Assembly: GCA_016199265.1 (NCBI GenBank)
Contig: JACQGX010000415.1
Location: 1 to 37,735, forward strand
Direction of reading: 5' to 3'
Source: Chloroflexota bacterium
GTDB lineage: Bacteria > Chloroflexota > UBA11872 > UBA12225
DNA: 37,735 nt
The position numbers and the translations under genes were made by a program. Shown here one piece after another: positions 29,941 through 37,483 of this stretch (its first letter is position 1; each line of letters opens with the position of its first letter). A model generated the notes under the pieces. It did no database searches. It was given only the letters and a program-made list of their open reading frames with translations, and was not told the origin of the DNA.

Positions 29941-31344
29941 ATGAGTAGCGCAGGGAACAGGTGTCTGGTCCAGGAGGTAGCTCGTCAACGCAGCACGGGC
30001 GGGTCCGGCGTATCCAGCATATCGAAGCGACGGCTGATGAGGGCCATCACCTCGCTCATCGGCGTGATGGCCGCCGTCGCGTGCACTCCGTTGTTTGGCG
30101 GCGCTCCAGGAGCGGCACCGAGCCGCAAGCCCGCGACGGTGACCTACTGGGGCATGCACAGCCTCGCAGCCATCCCGAGAACGGCAGAGCTGTTCGCCGC
30201 GGTGGCCGATCGCGTGCGTGGGACGCAGGCGATTACGCTGCAAGCCGAGCGGCCGGGCGGGGAGTTGCGCGACAAGTTGGTGACGAGCTTTGCAGCGGGC
30301 GATCCGCCGGACGCATTCGGCGTCAACTCAGGCTGGACGATGGACTCTTACGATAAGGGCTACTGTCTGGCGCTCGACCGGTACATCGCGCGCACCCGCG
30401 AAGCGCAAGACCAGCAGTTCCTGCAGGGCTCGCTGTACTACACCAAGCGTGACGGGAAAACGTTCGCCCTTCCCGCGGACGGGCCGGCCGCGTACAACCT
30501 GACGTACAACGTCAACCATCTTCGCGCCGCCGGCATCGATCCGAGCCAGGCGGCGGTGCGCAACTGGATGTGGGAAGATCTGGTCAAGATCGCCCAGAAG
30601 CTGCACCAGCCTACGGCGGCGACACCGCAGTACGCTTTGTGGAGTCCCTTCGGGTTCTGGCAGTTCGTGACCTGGCTCTACACGAACGGCGGGACGTTCT
30701 GGAAGGGGGACGTGGAGGGGAGCGAGCCCACCTTCAATAGCGAACGGGGGCTGCAGGCGCTGCAATTCAACGCCGACCTGCGCAACGCGCATCGGGTGTT
30801 GGTGCCACCCGACGTCACGTTCACGCCCCGGCCGTGGAACGGCCTCCTCAGCGGACAGATCTCGATCTACCACGGTGACTTCTCTCACTGGGCGGAGACG
30901 GCCCGGCAGCGCGACTTCGCCTGGGACGTCGCCCCGCTGCCCAAGGGGCCCCAGGGCAAACGGCCGGCGAGTCAGGCGTGGTACCACGTCGACGCGGTGG
31001 CGGCGCAGTCCAAGGTGCCAGACGCCGCCTTTGCGTTCGTTGCCTTCGACAACGGTAAGGAGGGGGCATCGCTCTGGCTGGAGTACACGAACCGGACGCA
31101 CCCTCGGAAGGACTCCTACGAGAGTGCCGTCTGGAAGAAGATCGTGGCGGAGGTGCCGGCCAACGAGCGGATTCCCTACCTGGCCTCCATTTCTGGCCCC
31201 AGCCCAGCGTGGAATACTGGTGTCGTGTCACAGGCGGTAAACAAGTCGCTCGTCGCGGCGTTCTCAGGAACGATGGGTGCCCGGGACGCGCTGCGTGACG
31301 CAGAGCAGCAATTGCGCGGCGCGATGCAGACGCTGAAGAAGTAG
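29941..31344 (+). CDS. ABC extracellular solute-binding lipoprotein (family 1), orphan
   Basis: This 467-residue exported binding protein has a basic N-terminus (KRRLMR), a hydrophobic segment and a lipobox (VMAAVACTP), so it is a lipoprotein. Family marks are PATVTYWGMHS, FAAGDPPDAFGVNSGW, DGKTFALPADGPAAYNLTYNVNHLRAAGID, GGTFWKGD, a DFAWDVAPLPKGPQGK loop, and a helical tail. Relatives bind oligosaccharides or polyols. ATG 29941 has GGAGGTG four bases upstream. It lies between the NodB-like gene and the S15 hydrolase gene, all plus strand, but no permease gene follows. The 121-base leader may hold a promoter, but none is obvious. Confidence 0.88.
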   Translation: MSSAGNRCLVQEVARQRSTGGSGVSSISKRRLMRAITSLIGVMAAVACTPLFGGAPGAAPSRKPATVTYWGMHSLAAIPRTAELFAAVADRVRGTQAITLQAERPGGELRDKLVTSFAAGDPPDAFGVNSGWTMDSYDKGYCLALDRYIARTREAQDQQFLQGSLYYTKRDGKTFALPADGPAAYNLTYNVNHLRAAGIDPSQAAVRNWMWEDLVKIAQKLHQPTAATPQYALWSPFGFWQFVTWLYTNGGTFWKGDVEGSEPTFNSERGLQALQFNADLRNAHRVLVPPDVTFTPRPWNGLLSGQISIYHGDFSHWAETARQRDFAWDVAPLPKGPQGKRPASQAWYHVDAVAAQSKVPDAAFAFVAFDNGKEGASLWLEYTNRTHPRKDSYESAVWKKIVAEVPANERIPYLASISGPSPAWNTGVVSQAVNKSLVAAFSGTMGARDALRDAEQQLRGAMQTLKK

Positions 31345-31390
31345 TTGCAGCGCGACAGGTGCAGGTCTGCGGAGGGAGAAGGGCCAGCCG

Positions 31391-33544
31391 ATGGACACAA
31401 TGGACATACCGGATACGCAACACACGCCGCGCATGCAGGCGGCCCTCAAGCGGCGGTATGGCGTGCGTCGCGTGCGGAACGTGCGCGTGCCCATGCCCGA
31501 CGGCATCACGCTGGCGGCAGACCTGTTTATGCCCAAACTGCCGGCGACCGCCCAGCGATCAGACCGCCAACCATCTCGACACACGGGATACACCGAACCT
31601 GTTGAGGCGCGATTCCCGCTGCTGCTGGAATACCTGCCGTATCGCAAGAACGACGTCGCGTGGCAGGGCTATTGGGGGCACCGGTACCTGGCCGAGCGGG
31701 GCTTCGCCGTCGCCCGGCTCGACGTGCGCGGCACCGGCGATTCCGAGGGTGTCGCCCTCGACGAGTACTGTCCGCAGGAGCAGCTCGACGGTGTGGCTGC
31801 CATTGCCTGGTTCGCCGCGCAGCCGTGGTGTACCGACAACGTCGGGATGTTCGGCACCTCCTACGGCGGGTTCAATTCGCTCCACGTGGCAATGCACCGA
31901 CCGCCGGCGTTGAAGGCCATCTGTCCAATGTACTTCACCGACCGGCGTTACACCGACGACTGCCACTACAAAGGCGGGGCGATGCAGATGCTCTACGATG
32001 TCGGCACGTATGGCCTCTCGATGGTCGGGCGGAATCTCCTGCCGCCGCGGCCAGATCTGGTGGGCGAGCGGTGGGCGGCGATCTGGGAAGAGCATCTCCA
32101 GAACGAGCCGTGGTTGCTGCGCTGGATCGACCACCAGACCGAAGACGAACAGTGGAGGCATGGTTCGCTCTGCGAGGCATACGACGCGATCCAGTGCGCC
32201 ACCTTCCTGATCGGCGGCTGGCGCGATGGTTACACCAACTGCAACCTGCGCACGTTCGAGCGCCTGACGTGTCCGAAGAAACTGCTCATCGGTCCCTGGC
32301 TGCACACCCGCCCCCACGAAGGCGTACCGGGGCCGCGCATCAATCACTGGCGGGAGATGGCGCGCTTCTTCGCGTACTGGCTCGAGGGTCACGATACTGG
32401 CATGATGGACGAACCGCCGATCGCCATTTACGTCCAGTGTTACGACCCACCCCATGCCGACCGCCGCTGGACATCGGGCCTCTGGCGTTACGAGACCGAA
32501 TGGCCGCTCGCCCGTGGCCGCGAGCTGACGTTATCGCTCGGCCCGGGCGCACTCGACGCGGAACTCTTCGTTCGAGTCGATCAACCAGGAACGATGAACC
32601 AGGAACGGGAACCTGACCCGCTCGACGTAGGAACGGATACCGTCCGCTACGTGCCATCGCTCGGCGCGACATTTGGCCTCTTCTCGGCAGGCGGCCCCCA
32701 CGTCTTGCCGGGTGACCAGCGGATGGAGGAAGCGTACTCGGCGGTGTACACGACGCCGCCGCTCGAGGCGCTGCTGGAGATCCTCGGGTACCCGAAGGTG
32801 ATCCTCTACGTCGACTCGGACGTCGACGTGGTGACGTTCGTCGTACGCCTCTGCGACGTCGCCCCAGACGGCAGCTCGGCGCTGGTGACGAAGGGTGTGC
32901 TGAACGCGACTCACCGTGAGTCGCATCGCGATCCCTCGCTGATTGTGCCCGGCCGGGTCTACGAGCTCGAGATCGACCTCGACGCGACGAGCTGGTGTTT
33001 CGAGCCGAGGCATCGGATACGCCTCTCGGTCTCCAATGCCGACTTTCCAAACACGTGGCCGTCGCCCAAACCGGCGACGAGTCGCGTCTACTTCGGCGCC
33101 GAGAGGCCGTCGCGCCTGATCCTCCCCGTTGTGGGCCCGCAGGAACAGACCTTGCCCGCCCCAGCATTCGAGCCGGTGCCGCTCGATTCCAGCGGGCCAC
33201 CGGTCCGGCCGGCGTGGCAGATGATCCGCGACCCGCTGCGGCACCTGGCCGAGGTGCGTATCGAGGGAGGCGGCACGTCCCACATCGAGGAGCACATCGT
33301 ACACGAGACGCAATCGGAAGCCACCGCCCGTGTCGACGAAGACGATCCGGCGCGCGCCTCGGTGCGCGGCACGCAGATGATTCGCTACCACTGGCCCGAC
33401 CGAACAATCGAGATGCGCAGCCGTGGCCAGATTGAGAGCGACGCGACGACCTTCCACGTGACGCTGCAGGCCGAAATCACGATGGACGGTCTCTCTTACT
33501 TCCGCCGACATTGGGCAAAGAGCGTGCCGCGCTACTTGCTGTGA
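31391..33544 (+). CDS. S15/CocE-NonD family alpha/beta hydrolase
   Basis: This 717-residue hydrolase belongs to the X-Pro dipeptidyl-peptidase/CocE group, which cleaves esters or peptide-like amides. The catalytic serine is S157 (MFGTSYGG), the aspartate D279 (GGWRDGYTN) and the histidine H305 (IGPWLHTRP). The C-terminal jelly-roll domain (VVTFVVRLCDVAPDG, EIDLDATSWCFEPRHRIRLSVSNADFPN) completes the family layout. The N-terminal MDTMDIPDTQHTP is low complexity, and later ATGs at 31397 and 31433 are possible starts. No signal peptide, so the substrate would be imported, perhaps by the adjacent binding protein. Which bond it cuts cannot be read. It is the last gene of the plus-strand series. 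Confidence 0.9.
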   Translation: MDTMDIPDTQHTPRMQAALKRRYGVRRVRNVRVPMPDGITLAADLFMPKLPATAQRSDRQPSRHTGYTEPVEARFPLLLEYLPYRKNDVAWQGYWGHRYLAERGFAVARLDVRGTGDSEGVALDEYCPQEQLDGVAAIAWFAAQPWCTDNVGMFGTSYGGFNSLHVAMHRPPALKAICPMYFTDRRYTDDCHYKGGAMQMLYDVGTYGLSMVGRNLLPPRPDLVGERWAAIWEEHLQNEPWLLRWIDHQTEDEQWRHGSLCEAYDAIQCATFLIGGWRDGYTNCNLRTFERLTCPKKLLIGPWLHTRPHEGVPGPRINHWREMARFFAYWLEGHDTGMMDEPPIAIYVQCYDPPHADRRWTSGLWRYETEWPLARGRELTLSLGPGALDAELFVRVDQPGTMNQEREPDPLDVGTDTVRYVPSLGATFGLFSAGGPHVLPGDQRMEEAYSAVYTTPPLEALLEILGYPKVILYVDSDVDVVTFVVRLCDVAPDGSSALVTKGVLNATHRESHRDPSLIVPGRVYELEIDLDATSWCFEPRHRIRLSVSNADFPNTWPSPKPATSRVYFGAERPSRLILPVVGPQEQTLPAPAFEPVPLDSSGPPVRPAWQMIRDPLRHLAEVRIEGGGTSHIEEHIVHETQSEATARVDEDDPARASVRGTQMIRYHWPDRTIEMRSRGQIESDATTFHVTLQAEITMDGLSYFRRHWAKSVPRYLL

Positions 33545-33625
33545 CGTGGGCCGCACGGCATACCGGCGGCTCTTCGGGGCTACCTCGGAGGCCACTTCAG
33601 GGCCGGGAGAGGTCGAAGGAGGTCG

Positions 33626-34912
33626 TCAACTCGCCCGCTCATCGGCACGATCCGCACGGTAGGTAATCGCCAAATGGGGCGTCTCCAGGCGGCGGCCGCC
33701 TTCGTAGCGGGAGGTCATGGCGGCGTCCAGCACACCGGTAGTGAGCAGCGTACGCTCGACCGGGTGCGGCGGGTGGCCGGTGCAGACCAAGTCCTGGATG
33801 GCTTCCAGGAGGTAGGCGCCCTGGCCGTACGGCTCCTGGCTGTGGTGTGCCCAGCACGTGGCGACGACCTGCGGCTGGGTGTGCCCAGGCAAGGTCACGC
33901 GGGCGGCAAAGGCGCGTTCCGCCGTCACGCCGTTGAACATGCACACGGCCGCCCGCAGGCCATCGCGATAGTCCAGCAGGAACACGACCGGCTCACGCGC
34001 CAGGGTGCGCGGCTCACCGGTTCGCGGCTCGGCCAGCGTCTGCAGGGCCGCTGCCAAGAGCGACAGGTCCCAGCGCCCGTTCGCGCCGGCGTCCCACACT
34101 TCGGGACCGCCGATGCACTGCACCGCCGCCACGCCCGTCTCGCCGCCGGCGCGGCGCTCGACCATGCATTGGAGCGTCTCCAGCGCGTGAAAGCCGTATG
34201 ACTCGAGGCCACCGTGGGCCAGCACGAGGGCTTCGTGCACGCGGGTGCCCAGCGGCAGCTCCAGCGGCGGTTTGCGCCAACCGAGCGGCAGCGCAGGCAT
34301 CGACGATCCCGCCATGAAGGGGATGTCGAGTTCCTTGGCGGTGTCGTACATCCATTTGGCGTCGGCCCAGTTGTACGCCAGGTGTTTATCGTTGAAGACC
34401 GGCACGACGCGGCCGCTTTTGCGGAACACCACCACCGTTTCCTCGAAGAAGCGGCGGCGGGGGTAGAGATGCTGCCCCTTCTCGTTGAACGGGTAGTCGC
34501 CGTGCTCGGCGAACAACAGCACGCCATCGACCGCCAACTGCGGGCCACCCAGGGTCAGCGCCTCGCGGATGGTCGGCAAGATGGGCACCCCGGCGCGCTC
34601 TGCCAACGCGCGGCTGATGTCGTTGGCCGGGACCTGATCGGTGTACAGCGAGGCCACGCGGACGCGCGGCCGCCGCAGGCGCCCACGTGCATCGAGCGGC
34701 AGCGGGGCTTCGCTGAGTTCACGAGCGGCACGATGGAAGTCGAAGCGGTCGGGCTCATGGGGCGCCGGATAGATATAGCCGGCCAGCAGCATGGTGACGA
34801 ACACGTCGGCATGGGAACGGGGCCGGTATTCGGTCACGATGCAGGCGACGCGCGGCATGGCAGGCGTATCAGGCGTGGCGGCAGTGGCGGCCATGGCGGC
34901 GATCGAAGGCAT
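33626..34912 (-). CDS. Conserved protein of unknown function, oxidoreductase-like in its middle part
   Basis: This 428-residue protein has CIVTEYRPRSHADVFVTMLL near the start, NDKHLAYNWADAKWMYDTA and ELDIPFMAGSSMPALPLGWRKP in the middle, and a conserved GPEVWDAGANGRWDL. I have seen similar hypothetical proteins beside sugar dehydrogenases in Planctomycetes-like and Chloroflexota genomes, but no function is known to me. The first 20 residues are alanine/threonine-rich and repetitive; ATG 34858 (MPRVACIV) is the alternative start. A TACTAT box seven bases before ATG 34912 suggests leaderless translation. It follows the metallophosphoesterase stop by 32 bases. The longer fused frame to 35899 is a frameshift artefact. 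Confidence 0.7.
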   Translation of the reverse strand: MPSIAAMAATAATPDTPAMPRVACIVTEYRPRSHADVFVTMLLAGYIYPAPHEPDRFDFHRAARELSEAPLPLDARGRLRRPRVRVASLYTDQVPANDISRALAERAGVPILPTIREALTLGGPQLAVDGVLLFAEHGDYPFNEKGQHLYPRRRFFEETVVVFRKSGRVVPVFNDKHLAYNWADAKWMYDTAKELDIPFMAGSSMPALPLGWRKPPLELPLGTRVHEALVLAHGGLESYGFHALETLQCMVERRAGGETGVAAVQCIGGPEVWDAGANGRWDLSLLAAALQTLAEPRTGEPRTLAREPVVFLLDYRDGLRAAVCMFNGVTAERAFAARVTLPGHTQPQVVATCWAHHSQEPYGQGAYLLEAIQDLVCTGHPPHPVERTLLTTGVLDAAMTSRYEGGRRLETPHLAITYRADRADERAS

Positions 34913-34919
34913 GGCAGAG

Positions 34920-34925
34920 ATAGTA
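34920..34925 (-). promoter_or_regulatory. -10-like box directly before the unknown gene
   Basis: TACTAT on the minus strand, seven bases from ATG 34912, with the context CTATCTCTGCCATG. The metallophosphoesterase start has a near copy, CTATACCTGCCATG, which suggests a shared leaderless promoter/start arrangement. Confidence 0.35.
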
Positions 34926-34944
34926 CCTGCGGGCGCCTGGCCGC

Positions 34945-35863
34945 TCACTTCTCCCACGCGAGCGAGTAATCGCGCTGTTCCGGTGTGGGATGGCCGCCGG
35001 GGCCGTAGCCTTCTCGGGTGGAGTCGCGCTCCAGGGGCACGAACTGCGAGGCGATCCCCCGGTCGGTGACGTCGTAACGCAGGGGGGAAGCCCAGCGTGG
35101 TATCGCCGTCCGGCCAGTGGGTCGCCCACTGCGGAAACGCGGTCGAGGGCCCGATGTCGAAGCGGATCCCATCGGCACGATGGGTCTTGCGGCAGTGCAC
35201 GTGGCCGCTGAGCACGAGCGTCGCGCTAGTCGCACGGAACACGTCGAGCAGGCAGCTGCGGTGCGGTTCGTCGGTCGAGAAGTACCACGACTGGTACTGC
35301 TGGGGATCGCGCAGGTCGAAGTTGGGCTCGTGCCGGTCATCCACAAAGAGAGGGTAGTGCGTCACCCAGACGTGATACCTGGCGCGTGGCTGCTGCCGTT
35401 GGGCCTCCAGCCAGTCCCAGAATGCCGCCTCATCCGGCAATCCGGATCCGGCGAGCATGCTGCAGAACCCGGAGAACCGCACGTCCTTGTGGACGAACGT
35501 CCACTCCGTGGGCCCAAACACCGAACGGAACTGCGCGAGCGACGCCGAGTCCAGGTTCAGGCGAACGTCGTCGCGACGGCCGCTCGCGATCGCCGTCCGC
35601 TTATTGCCGGTGTCCATGTTGCCCGGCACGACGTAGGCGGGAAAGGGCAGCGCGTCGAGGTCGGCCTTGACCGCCTCCAACTCGTAGCGGTGGATATTCC
35701 CATCGCGCGTGATATCCCCGCCCAACAGCAACAGATCGGGTTCGAGCGCCACCATCTGGCGCCGTGCCGTCTGCCAGTTGTCGTTGCAGGCCGGGCGAAA
35801 GCGGTACAAGCGTGGGGAACCGACGTGGATGTCGGTCGCGAACACGAATGTCCAGGAACTCAT
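34945..35863 (-). pseudogene. Metallophosphoesterase with a frameshift in a G6 run
   Basis: Residues 1 to about 258 give a calcineurin-like phosphoesterase: FVFATDIHVGSP (D and H), LLLLGGDITRDGN, YVVPGNMDTG, VTHYPLF and LSGHVHCRK. The C-terminus (LRYDVTDRG, FVPLERDSTREGYGP, YSLAWEK) continues in another frame. The change falls at GGGGGG (35082-35087), where one base fewer restores a single frame of 305 residues; the span of 919 bases is 3n+1. It may be a sequencing error in a homopolymer, a true mutation or slippage control. ATG 35863 has no ribosome site; a TATACC box four bases upstream suggests leaderless translation. The enzyme hydrolyses phosphoesters; its substrate is unknown. Function depends on whether the frameshift is real. 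Confidence 0.8.
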
Positions 35864-35899
35864 GGCAGGTATAGATGAGATGGTACCCTTGGCGCGCAA

Positions 35900-36155
35900 A
35901 GGCCGGCGATATGCGGATAAACCGGCTCAAGCCGCAGCTTGCCGGCGGCCGATTACTTCCGCGATGCCAACACGCAGACGATGGTGATCCCCCTCGTGGG
36001 AGAACCGGAAGAATTCCAGAACCTGGAGACCATCGGTCGTAGCACGGCGTGGCGCTGCTATCATCAGAGGTGGGCTCGTAGGTGGCATCATATTGGCGAG
36101 AGCGGCATATGGCGCCATACACGCTGTGAGCACCGCTTAAGATCGGAAATGCGAG
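35900..36155. other. Unassigned stretch between the phosphoesterase and antitoxin genes
   Basis: No ORF here shows recognisable family motifs. A minus-strand frame (36133-35927) and a plus-strand one (35939-36181) are open but unlike known proteins. The region must hold the divergent promoters; none is clear. It may contain further gene debris. Confidence 0.3.
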
Positions 36156-36449
36156 ATGGCCACGCAGACCCTTCCACTTGAGCTCCCCGAGGACTTGGTT
36201 ACGCTCCTCGGCTCGCCGGAAGAAGCCGCCGCACGGGCCAAAGAGGCCCTGGTGCTGGAGTTGCTCCGTCAAGGACACATCAGTCAGGGGAAAGCAGCCC
36301 ATGTGCTCGGCATTGATCGGTGGGCCATGCTCGATCTGATGGCCCAGCACCAGATCCTCTCCGGCCCGGTTGATGCGGAGGAGATGCGCCGCGAGGTGGA
36401 AGAGCTGGAGCGCTTCGCCCAGATGGACCAGGCAGACCAGGCAAACTGA
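36156..36449 (+). CDS. UPF0175-family antitoxin-like small protein
   Basis: This 97-residue protein has the UPF0175 layout: a short N-terminal strand (LPLELPEDL), a helix EAAARAKEALVLELLRQG, and a helix-turn-helix SQGKAAHVLGIDRWAMLDLM (positions about 60-80), then an acidic tail. Members are usually antitoxins or regulators paired with a DUF3368/PIN-like toxin gene immediately downstream. Here the expected toxin start (GTG 36451, giving V/M-P-A-I-S-N) is present one base after the stop, but breaks off after about six codons. The antitoxin thus stands alone. No strong ribosome site or promoter was seen. Confidence 0.8.
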   Translation: MATQTLPLELPEDLVTLLGSPEEAAARAKEALVLELLRQGHISQGKAAHVLGIDRWAMLDLMAQHQILSGPVDAEEMRREVEELERFAQMDQADQAN

Positions 36450-36450
36450 C

Positions 36451-36469
36451 GTGCCGGCCATCAGCAACA
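36451..36469 (+). pseudogene. First codons of a DUF3368 (PIN-like) toxin gene
   Basis: GTG CCG GCC ATC AGC AAC encodes M-P-A-I-S-N, the usual opening of DUF3368 proteins (which continue T-S-P-L), placed one base after the UPF0175 stop as in intact pairs. It is then interrupted by AAAAGAGCAAGC, which belongs to the nitrilase gene on the other strand. The assignment rests on six residues plus gene order. Confidence 0.5.
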
Positions 36470-37006
36470 AAAGAGCAAGCAATTAGGCCGCAGTTCACGC
36501 AGGCGGTCGACGAGCGGATCGCAAAAGAGGTCGCCGCAGAGGAGGAAGGCGCAGGTACCGAGCGGCGTTGTCGCGGTCGGGATTTCGCTACCTTGCCGGT
36601 AGATGGCCGGGTCGGCGTTCCGCCGGTGCCACTGGGGCGTAATGCGCCGGTATTTCAGGTGGATGGCGCCGTCCGGCCCGAGCAGTACCGCCACGTCGTA
36701 GAGATGGGCCTGCTCTCCCTCTGCTACGCGCTCATACATTCCAAGCGCAAGCCAGAGGCGGCGCTTGCGGGCGACTGCTGCCAAGCGTTCGGTTGCCGGT
36801 GCGGGGATCGGCTGGCCGAGCGGCAAGTCGTGGGCCGGATCGCCGTTGGCGATGAACCCGGTGAGCGCCGTCTCAGAGAACACCACAAGTTCGGCCCCAG
36901 CATCCGCCGCCTCATGCGCCATCCGCTCGATGGTGGCCAGATTGGCGTTGAGATCGGAAACGACCCGATGCACGGCCAACGCCGCGGCGATCGTGCTCAT
37001 CGTCAT
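36461..37006 (-). pseudogene. Truncated nitrilase-superfamily carbon-nitrogen hydrolase
   Basis: This 181-codon frame covers the N-terminal two thirds of a nitrilase-fold amidohydrolase, with the whole catalytic triad: E45 (VFSETALTG), K118 (LKYRRITPQW) and C157 (FLLCGDLFCDP). Family members have about 260-300 residues; here the protein stops after LRPNCLLFCC, where toxin-gene DNA supplies the stop. Missing C-terminal strands should destabilise the fold, so activity is doubtful. ATG 37006 follows GGAGG by eight bases. The break lies between 36463 and 36473. Substrate unknown. Confidence 0.78.
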
Positions 37007-37051
37007 TCGTCAACGCCTCCGAGTGGTGATACGTCGCCACAAGGCCAGCAA

Positions 37052-37483
37052 TTACGGCCATCGAAAGGGCGGATCTCCGATTGCCAACGTGGCGAGGGCA
37101 CGCCATAGAATGCGGGAATCGCGGCGGCGAACGCTATTCAGCCGGAGAGCTACGGTGGTCGCTCTTCCCCCAGGCGTTTCTCCGCATATGACCGTGAAAT
37201 CATCGTGCCAAGTAAAGTGCGCATCCCACTCGTCCTGGCGTGGATTGAACAGCGGGACCAAGTCGCCGCTTTCTGGATCACGCGCACGCTGCCAGGCCCC
37301 CTTGGCTTTATTGCATGGCCCGCATGCAAGAGCCAGATTGCCAAGCGTATCGCCTCCGCCTCGTGCTACTGGAACGATGTGCTCGACCTCGAAGGCGTAC
37401 CCGGCCAGTCGCTCCGGCGTTTTGCAGTACTCGCAGAGGCCTCGTGCACGCTCCGCGACCATCTCGTAGAGCGGATGCGGCAT
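37052..37483 (-). CDS. HNH endonuclease
   Basis: This 143-residue HNH nuclease has a zinc pair C17-x-x-C20 (RGLCEYCKTPE), the catalytic core FEVEHIVPVARGGGDTLGNLALAC and the second pair C54-x-x-C57 (ACGPCNKAKG). The rest (LFNPRQDEWDAHFTW, GRATTVALRLN) matches free-standing HNH proteins common in Chloroflexota and cyanobacteria. ATG 37483 overlaps the stop of the upstream gene as TGATG, so translation is coupled. It may belong to a mobile or defence-like small pair; no target is visible. Confidence 0.88.
   Translation of the reverse strand: MPHPLYEMVAERARGLCEYCKTPERLAGYAFEVEHIVPVARGGGDTLGNLALACGPCNKAKGAWQRARDPESGDLVPLFNPRQDEWDAHFTWHDDFTVICGETPGGRATTVALRLNSVRRRDSRILWRALATLAIGDPPFRWP

Noticed and set aside
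33626-35899. A single 757-residue phosphoesterase fusion protein
   Set aside because: It arises from one extra G in a homopolymer; the true C-terminus of the phosphoesterase is in another frame and the second half starts with its own ATG.
35927-36181. Small genes in both strands of the spacer before the antitoxin
   Set aside because: No recognisable motif, ribosome site or family-like composition; kept only as an unassigned stretch.
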